Shown: piece by piece, positions 41,579 through 45,664 of the stretch
Layout of the letters: each line of letters starts with the position of its first letter
Position numbering within the stretch: the stretch's first letter is position 1
Assembly (NCBI GenBank): GCA_002381945.1
Contig: DFXY01000048.1
Location: forward strand, 8,014 to 53,677
DNA from: Bacteriovoracaceae bacterium UBA4096
GTDB lineage: Bacteria > Bdellovibrionota > Bacteriovoracia > Bacteriovoracales > Bacteriovoracaceae
DNA length: 45,664 nucleotides
Direction of reading: 5' to 3'
The notes under the pieces: model-generated
Told to the model about the DNA's origin: nothing
The model's input: the letters and a program-made list of their open reading frames with translations, nothing else
The model's database searches: none
Position numbers and translations under genes: made by a program

Positions 41579-41983
41579 TCACAGTCCCATGGCCATTAAG
41601 CTTCCGAGTTTAATGGTAAGGCGATACTCCATTTCTTTCATTTCTGATCGAAGTGAGTTTTCCATTTCTTTCATTTCTGAACGGAGTGAGTTTTCAATTT
41701 CTTTCATCGATGTATGAAGAGAATGATCCCCTCTGTTTATTATGGCCAAGATTGAACTTTCTTTCGAGTCTAGTAAAAAACGGAAATTTGTATCAAGGGT
41801 CCTGATCTCAGCTTGATTAATCAGAATTAACTCTCGAAGAGAATACTCCAGATCCTTTAGATCACTTTTCGTAGCAAATTTGGAATCCATAAGTTCAATC
41901 CAGCTTTTTACAACTTTTTTGGCCTGATCTGAAGAAAAGCCAACTTCTTCTAGATTCTCAGTATACTTCAAAGCATTGATCAT
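41579..41983 (-). CDS. DUF1640 (CCDC90-like) coiled-coil protein
   Basis: A 134-residue product from the ATG at 41983, chosen because GAGGAG lies 7 bases upstream (the ATG at 41989 is too close). The N-terminal part ALKYTENLEEVGFSSDQAKKVV and FATKSDLKDLE are typical of DUF1640, then a coiled coil with an exact 11-residue repeat (EMKEMENSLRS), and a C-terminal hydrophobic LGSLMAMGL that is a shortened membrane anchor. The membrane helix looks cut short compared with family members. It is convergent with mutY. Confidence 0.8.
   Translation of the reverse strand: MINALKYTENLEEVGFSSDQAKKVVKSWIELMDSKFATKSDLKDLEYSLRELILINQAEIRTLDTNFRFLLDSKESSILAIINRGDHSLHTSMKEIENSLRSEMKEMENSLRSEMKEMEYRLTIKLGSLMAMGL
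41628..41712. repeat. 33-bp tandem repeat inside the DUF1640 gene
   Basis: Two near-identical 33-base units (41628-41660, 41661-41693) and part of a third (41694-41712) encode the 11-residue coiled-coil repeat. Differences are few, so the duplication is recent or kept by the protein. Confidence 0.9.
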
Positions 41984-42097
41984 TTCCATTCTCCTCGTTG
42001 AAGGAAATTTGTATGCAAAAATTTGGGCCATGTAGAAGAAGATTAATTACTGGAAATCAAAGGGAGGTCGGCACAATGCAGAGAAATTTTTTCTTAA

Positions 42098-42126
42098 TGC
42101 TAAAAGGTAGCTGGTACCTTTTAGCA
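42098..42126. terminator. Hairpin after the small secreted gene at 42144
   Basis: A perfect 12-bp stem TGCTAAAAGGTA/TACCTTTTAGCA (42098-42109 with 42115-42126) with a 5-base loop. Neither strand has a full T tract (ATTTTG on plus, ATTAAG on minus), but its place 18 bases after the minus gene stop suggests a terminator for that gene. Confidence 0.6.
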
Positions 42127-42143
42127 ATTTTGACAATTTATTC

Positions 42144-42476
42144 TTAGTTGCAACCAAGAATTGATTCAACAGTGTACGTGCCCCAGTCTTGGTCTTGGTG
42201 ATCGTAACCGTCATAGTAAGCACTGAGAACAGTGATGACGCCATTACCTTCAACTTCAATTACTGTTTCATAGGTATAATCAACGATACCCTGATCAACT
42301 TGATGACGAGTCGTCTTGTTGCTGATTTCAATCAGACGGCCATTAGGTACATCACACTTTAATTGAACGGCCTTTTCAATGACGTCCTGATGTCTTTTTA
42401 CGAACTTGGAATTTTCAATTTCCGCCATGGCAGAGAAACTTAGAACAGCAAGTAGGGATACAGTGAAAGCTTTCAT
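42144..42476 (-). CDS. Small secreted hypothetical protein
   Basis: A 110-residue protein with a signal peptide (MKAFTVSLLAVLSFSAMA) and two Cys, one central and one at the penultimate position. The mature part has alternating beta-prone segments (YTYETVIEVEG, GVITVLSAYYDG), like a small periplasmic beta protein. AAAGGAG precedes the ATG. It is monocistronic, divergent from the secreted protein at 42679. No family was recognised. Confidence 0.7.
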   Translation of the reverse strand: MKAFTVSLLAVLSFSAMAEIENSKFVKRHQDVIEKAVQLKCDVPNGRLIEISNKTTRHQVDQGIVDYTYETVIEVEGNGVITVLSAYYDGYDHQDQDWGTYTVESILGCN

Positions 42477-42678
42477 CGAATGCTCCTTTAAATTGAGGCC
42501 TATTTAAAAACTTGCCGGATTTCTAACATGGTTTTGTGAAATCTTTTGTTAGAATTGAGTTAGAAATGTTTGAGGATTAGATGAGATTTTCTCTGTAAAA
42601 TTTATAGAGCGATCCTGCTGGGATTGAAAGGATTCTTATGTGATGTTACGAGGTTTAAAACATTTTAAAGGAATCTTT

Positions 42679-43215
42679 ATGAAAAAAATATTTAGCTTTT
42701 GTCTTCTACTAGGAACTTTTTCAGCATTCTCTGCCGAAGTGAGGATCAATTCAAATCAAGTTGAATTTAATGTGAATAAGGACGTAGAAATTAATACTGC
42801 GACTTTGGGAATTAGATGCCTTCGCAAAGCGGGCATTTTAGAACAACTTAATAATGGCTTGAAAGAGTACGCAGAATGTAACGACTTTAAAGTTAATGGC
42901 GTTAAACCTGCTTATTATTCCCCGGCCATTCAATTAAAGAAAATCGGCAAGAATAAATTTTTATTGGAAAAAGACGCACTCATTAAGTTCTCAACATCTC
43001 GTAAAGGGCATGTTTGTGTCATTATCAAAGCCGAATTTAAAGATTTCAAAATTCAGTTTGAAAGAGGCGAGGATACTTACTCCCTTCTTTCTTATTGTTC
43101 CGTTAAAACTTTGCCATTTGCGACTAATGACTATGTTTACAACAACAGAAGAGTCTCTACCTTAGAGCAATTCAACGATGCTCTTGGCCGTCCAGTTCAA
43201 GTAAATTTAAAGTAG
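42679..43215 (+). CDS. Secreted hypothetical protein
   Basis: The ATG at 42679 with AAAGGA fits a signal peptide (MKKIFSFCLLLGTFSAFS); the upstream ATG at 42640 would bury it. The product has 178 residues; the mature protein has four Cys and basic beta-prone stretches. No family was recognised. It ends 54 bases before the RNase P RNA 3' end, which is convergent. Confidence 0.7.
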   Translation: MKKIFSFCLLLGTFSAFSAEVRINSNQVEFNVNKDVEINTATLGIRCLRKAGILEQLNNGLKEYAECNDFKVNGVKPAYYSPAIQLKKIGKNKFLLEKDALIKFSTSRKGHVCVIIKAEFKDFKIQFERGEDTYSLLSYCSVKTLPFATNDYVYNNRRVSTLEQFNDALGRPVQVNLK

Positions 43216-43259
43216 ATTTAAAAACAGGGATAGAGTGAAATAAGATTTATCCCTGTTAC

Positions 43260-43567
43260 AAAAAAAAACCGAGATCAGGAATAAGCCGGATTCTGTATTA
43301 AACTATCATTCCTCTAGGATCTGAATTACTCCAGACCTCCAGCACCCTACCCGTGAGCTCCTCGAGCAGACTCAACGCTCACCTACATGGGCTTGCACCT
43401 CGTAGAGTTTACCTGGTTTCACTACGCACCCAAGTTTCCCCGGGCCATACATACTTTCTGTTGCACTTGTCCTCGCCTCACGACGGACGGGCATTACCCG
43501 CTACGATGCTCTATGGTGTCCGGACTTTCCTCCCGTCTTGCGACCGGCGATAGTCCCCTGATCTCGG
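43260..43567 (-). ncRNA. rnpB: RNase P RNA (rnpB), compact
   Basis: Catalytic RNA of tRNA 5' processing, about 299 nt from 43567 down to 43269. The P1 stem is CCGAGATCAGG with CCTGATCTCGG at the 3' end. Core elements are GAGGAAAGTCCGGACACC (P4 5' part), ACAAGTGCAACAGAAAG (P10/P11 region), GGTAAACTC, and the 3' ACAGAATCCGGCTTAT. A T run (43268-43260) just after P1 serves as terminator. P3 is reduced to GTC-GCAA-GAC, and the P13/P14 region seems missing, which explains the short length. Confidence 0.95.
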
Positions 43568-43586
43568 TAAAGATTATATAACGCCC

Positions 43587-44270
43587 TCAAGCGCCGTAAG
43601 GCAAGAAGATACGGGAGCACTGCGGACAAGTTTTAAGGTTCTTTTGCATGTCGATTTCGGACTCATCTAAGCGGGAGATTTTATAGCGGCAAAAGTAACA
43701 ACTTCCCTGATCAATTCGGGTAAAAGGACCATGGGCCAGATTTTTAGCGGAGATTTTTTGTAAAGTGGACCGAAAATCAGATGGCAATTCTTCCAGTAGA
43801 AGTTTAAGTCTTAAATCAATGTTTATAACTTCATTATTTAATTTGGTAACTTCCGGCAGAACATCTACCTCAATTTCTTTTATGGTTTTTTCCAGCCCAG
43901 CTAGAAAAGTTTTGTGATCCTGAGATTGAGTTTCAATTTCTTCCAACTGAGTTAAAAATTCCAGACCCTGTTCTTCAGCTTGATCAATGTCTAATTGATA
44001 TTGATGGATTTTTTTCTCATCTCCGCCCATATCCATCAGGCGTTGTTTTTGTTCGGAAGCAGTCTTAAGCTTCTTTTCGAGTTCTGCGAGTTCATGATTT
44101 AAGGCAAATCCATCCTGCTTGAGTTTTGCAGTTTGCATTAAAGTCTCTTGACGCCTCTCGTTTAGCTTGGATACTCGATCTTCTTGCTCACTCTTGGACT
44201 TCAAGTAATTGATTCTCATCTTAGTCAGGGAATCTATTTCTTTTAATTTTAAAAACCAGTCAACACTCAC
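43587..44270 (-). CDS. Coiled-coil protein with C-terminal zinc ribbon (zf-RING_7/COG1579 type)
   Basis: A 227-residue protein: a long antiparallel-type coiled coil (about 1-175) then a C4 zinc ribbon with CYFC and CPQC near the C-terminus. This is the bacterial COG1579 family; its role is not settled, with nucleic-acid or protein binding proposed. The GTG at 44270 with AAGGA at 7 bases is preferred; an ATG at 44309 would overlap the divergent aroB start codon. It lies 20 bases upstream of rnpB on the same strand, so some transcripts may continue. Confidence 0.8.
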   Translation of the reverse strand: MSVDWFLKLKEIDSLTKMRINYLKSKSEQEDRVSKLNERRQETLMQTAKLKQDGFALNHELAELEKKLKTASEQKQRLMDMGGDEKKIHQYQLDIDQAEEQGLEFLTQLEEIETQSQDHKTFLAGLEKTIKEIEVDVLPEVTKLNNEVINIDLRLKLLLEELPSDFRSTLQKISAKNLAHGPFTRIDQGSCYFCRYKISRLDESEIDMQKNLKTCPQCSRIFLPYGA

Positions 44271-44307
44271 TTCATTTTCCTTCGATTTCGACGATAATAG
44301 GTGCACC

Positions 44308-45303
44308 ATGAAATCCAATCTAACTTACCTTAAAAAACTCGAACTGTTCAAGGAACTGGATAATTTCAAAGAAGGTCAATTCTTTGCTATTGCCGACCAG
44401 AAGGTCAAAAACCATCTTCCACAGTGGATCTCCTTTTCTCCTCATATCTTCTGGTTAAAAAACCCGGAAGAAGAGAAGAACTTGGAAGTCTATGAACGGG
44501 CCATTGAGTTTTTTCTCAAGCAGGGAATCACACGTACATCTACTATTTACGCTATCGGTGGTGGTGCTACCACGGATTTTGCAGGTTTTGTGGCTTCAAC
44601 AATCCTTCGAGGTGTAAAGTGGGTCGCCATTCCGACGACTCTTTTGGCCATGATCGATGGCTCCATCGGGGGCAAGGTTGCCTTGAATATGCCTCAGGGG
44701 AAAAATCTAGTGGGCGCTTTCTATGCCCCGGAAAACGTTTATATCTGTGGTGACTTTTTAACCTCTCTTCCTGCCAGTGAATGGATTTCAGGCAAGGGAG
44801 AAGTCATGAAATACGGATTTCTATCCAAGGAAATCCACGACATGATTATGAGGAAATGTGCGATTGAAGATATTGCTGTGGCCTGTGCCAAGTTTAAGAA
44901 TGAAGTAATTATAAAAGATTTCAAAGAACAGGGCGACAGAATTCATCTTAATCTAGGCCATACCCTGGGGCACGCCTTTGAATCTCACTTAAAGATCCCT
45001 CATGGCCAGGCCGTGGCCATGGGACTTAAATATATGTTTAAGGTGATGGAACTTAATCAATCGCATGGAGAATGGAGTGGGATGGTACAGGCCCTTAACC
45101 TTCCTGCTGAGAAAATGGAAATTGGTCATTATTCTCATTTTGACTTGAAGACATTTTTGAATTTTCTGGAGCAGGACAAGAAGAAGGTTGACTCAAAAAT
45201 CAGGTTAGTTCTCGTCAAGGATATTGGTTTTTGTTATGTTGAAGAAGTCCCGATGAAAGACTTTAAAACAAAGATTCAATCCTATGCAGAGTTTAAGCCT
45301 TAA
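44308..45303 (+). CDS. aroB: 3-dehydroquinate synthase
   Basis: Second step of the shikimate pathway: DAHP to 3-dehydroquinate, using NAD and a divalent metal. Motifs: IGGGATTDFAGFVAST (NAD binding), PTTLLAMIDGSIGGKVALN, GEVMKYGFL (metal Glu), and HLNLGHTLGHAFE with the metal-binding His pair, then IPHGQAVAMG. From the ATG at 44308 (AGGTG upstream) it has 331 residues, slightly shorter than most AroB. aroA follows 7 bases later. Confidence 0.95.
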   Translation: MKSNLTYLKKLELFKELDNFKEGQFFAIADQKVKNHLPQWISFSPHIFWLKNPEEEKNLEVYERAIEFFLKQGITRTSTIYAIGGGATTDFAGFVASTILRGVKWVAIPTTLLAMIDGSIGGKVALNMPQGKNLVGAFYAPENVYICGDFLTSLPASEWISGKGEVMKYGFLSKEIHDMIMRKCAIEDIAVACAKFKNEVIIKDFKEQGDRIHLNLGHTLGHAFESHLKIPHGQAVAMGLKYMFKVMELNQSHGEWSGMVQALNLPAEKMEIGHYSHFDLKTFLNFLEQDKKKVDSKIRLVLVKDIGFCYVEEVPMKDFKTKIQSYAEFKP

Positions 45304-45310
45304 TAATGGA

Positions 45311-45664
45311 ATGATGAGAGAGAAGGTCCATGTACCTTCTTCTAAGTCCTACGCTAATCGGGCCTTGATACTTTCAGCACTCTTAGACAATGCTCCTTTG
45401 TTAAAAAATCTTCCGCTGGCATCAGATGTCACAATATTACTTGAGGCCCTGAATAAAGTGGGTCTTATCATTGAGAAGACTGATGGAGATATTCTCATCA
45501 CTAATACTTTCCCGGCCTGTGAAATAAAAGGTGTGGAGATTGAGGTTGGTGAAGGGGGGACTACCGCGCGTTTTCTGGCAGCTTTGCTTCTATTGGGAAA
45601 GATGCCTTATCAATTGATTTTAGGGCAGAGACTTAAAGCGAGGCCTTGGCAGGAATTCATTGAA
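45311..45664 (+). CDS. aroA: 5-enolpyruvylshikimate-3-phosphate synthase, 5' part (cut by window end)
   Basis: Shikimate pathway enzyme that joins PEP to shikimate-3-phosphate. The open frame continues past the window; 118 codons are visible. VHVPSSKSYANRALILSALL carries the S3P-binding Ser/Lys and PEP-binding Arg, and EVGEGGTTARFLAALLL corresponds to the GT-x-x-RF motif. It starts at ATG-ATG (45311 or 45314) 7 bases after aroB, so they form one unit. Confidence 0.9.
   Translation, partial: MMREKVHVPSSKSYANRALILSALLDNAPLLKNLPLASDVTILLEALNKVGLIIEKTDGDILITNTFPACEIKGVEIEVGEGGTTARFLAALLLLGKMPYQLILGQRLKARPWQEFIE

Noticed and set aside
41628..41712. CRISPR-like array
   Set aside because: Units are contiguous with no spacers and lie in frame in a coiled-coil gene.
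43353..43581. Two plus-strand ORFs of 64-66 codons
   Set aside because: They lie fully inside the RNase P RNA gene on the opposite strand and have no ribosome site.
44209..44307. N-terminal extension of AroB
   Set aside because: It would be antisense to the zinc-ribbon gene, is unlike the family, and the ATG at 44308 has a suitable AGGTG.

Overview
The window looks like chromosomal DNA of a free-living Gram-negative bacterium with an outer membrane: it has a LolA carrier, lipoprotein signal peptides, an outer-membrane beta-barrel, many small secreted proteins and a NagZ. The mix of housekeeping genes with Tad/FHA genes, PilZ, a type IV pilin-like protein and an S74 (tail-fibre type) protein fits the predatory Bdellovibrionota, most like the Bacteriovorax/Peredibacter side. 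That placement is inferred from gene content, not from a marker tree.

Layout. (1) 1-1.3 kb: end of a biotin carboxylase gene plus its biotin carrier protein, closed by a terminator. (2) 1.3-6.5 kb: a membrane protein, an unknown cytosolic protein, a double-domain M16 protease and a HemW-like radical SAM protein. (3) 6.6-10.4 kb: grpE-dnaK-dnaJ, with a heat-shock-like promoter and a strong hairpin between dnaK and dnaJ. (4) 10.4-13 kb: a lipoprotein with TPR and periplasmic-binding folds, facing hpt. (5) 13.2-16.9 kb: tightly packed mreB, PilZ protein, lipoprotein and nagZ, joining cell shape, c-di-GMP and wall recycling. (6) 17-25.6 kb: a co-directional block of a TadC/GspF-like protein, a DUF192 protein, three FHA proteins with four FHA domains, a PP2C phosphatase and a response regulator; no kinase is present here. 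(7) 25.6-27.7 kb: birA, rph, rdgB and tRNA-Pro(TGG).

(8) 27.9-28.2 kb holds the most interesting locus. A 29-residue hydrophobic peptide (28068-28157) has a perfect AGGAGG ribosome site and its own terminator. It resembles the SOS toxin TisB in length and pattern ([D/E]xxILILKLxxxxL[Q/R]LL). A 15-codon leader ORF overlaps its start. Divergent to it is a predicted small RNA of about 79 nt with its own promoter and terminator. That RNA is perfectly complementary over 17 nt to codons 2-7 of the peptide, and over 11 nt to the stop/terminator region. This has the architecture of a type I toxin-antitoxin locus (compare tisB/istR, zor/orz, fst/RNAII), and standard gene callers would miss it.

(9) 28.2-33.3 kb: secreted and surface proteins, including a pilin-like protein next to an S74-domain protein. 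(10) 33.5-37.9 kb: smc and lolA. (11) 37.9-40.5 kb: a secreted paralogue, a Cys-centred pentapeptide protein with a previously uncalled 26-residue membrane peptide behind it, a divergent HTH regulator with a palindromic operator, and a secreted VWA protein. (12) 40.5-45.7 kb: mutY, small proteins, RNase P RNA (apparently compact), a zinc-ribbon coiled-coil protein, aroB and the start of aroA.
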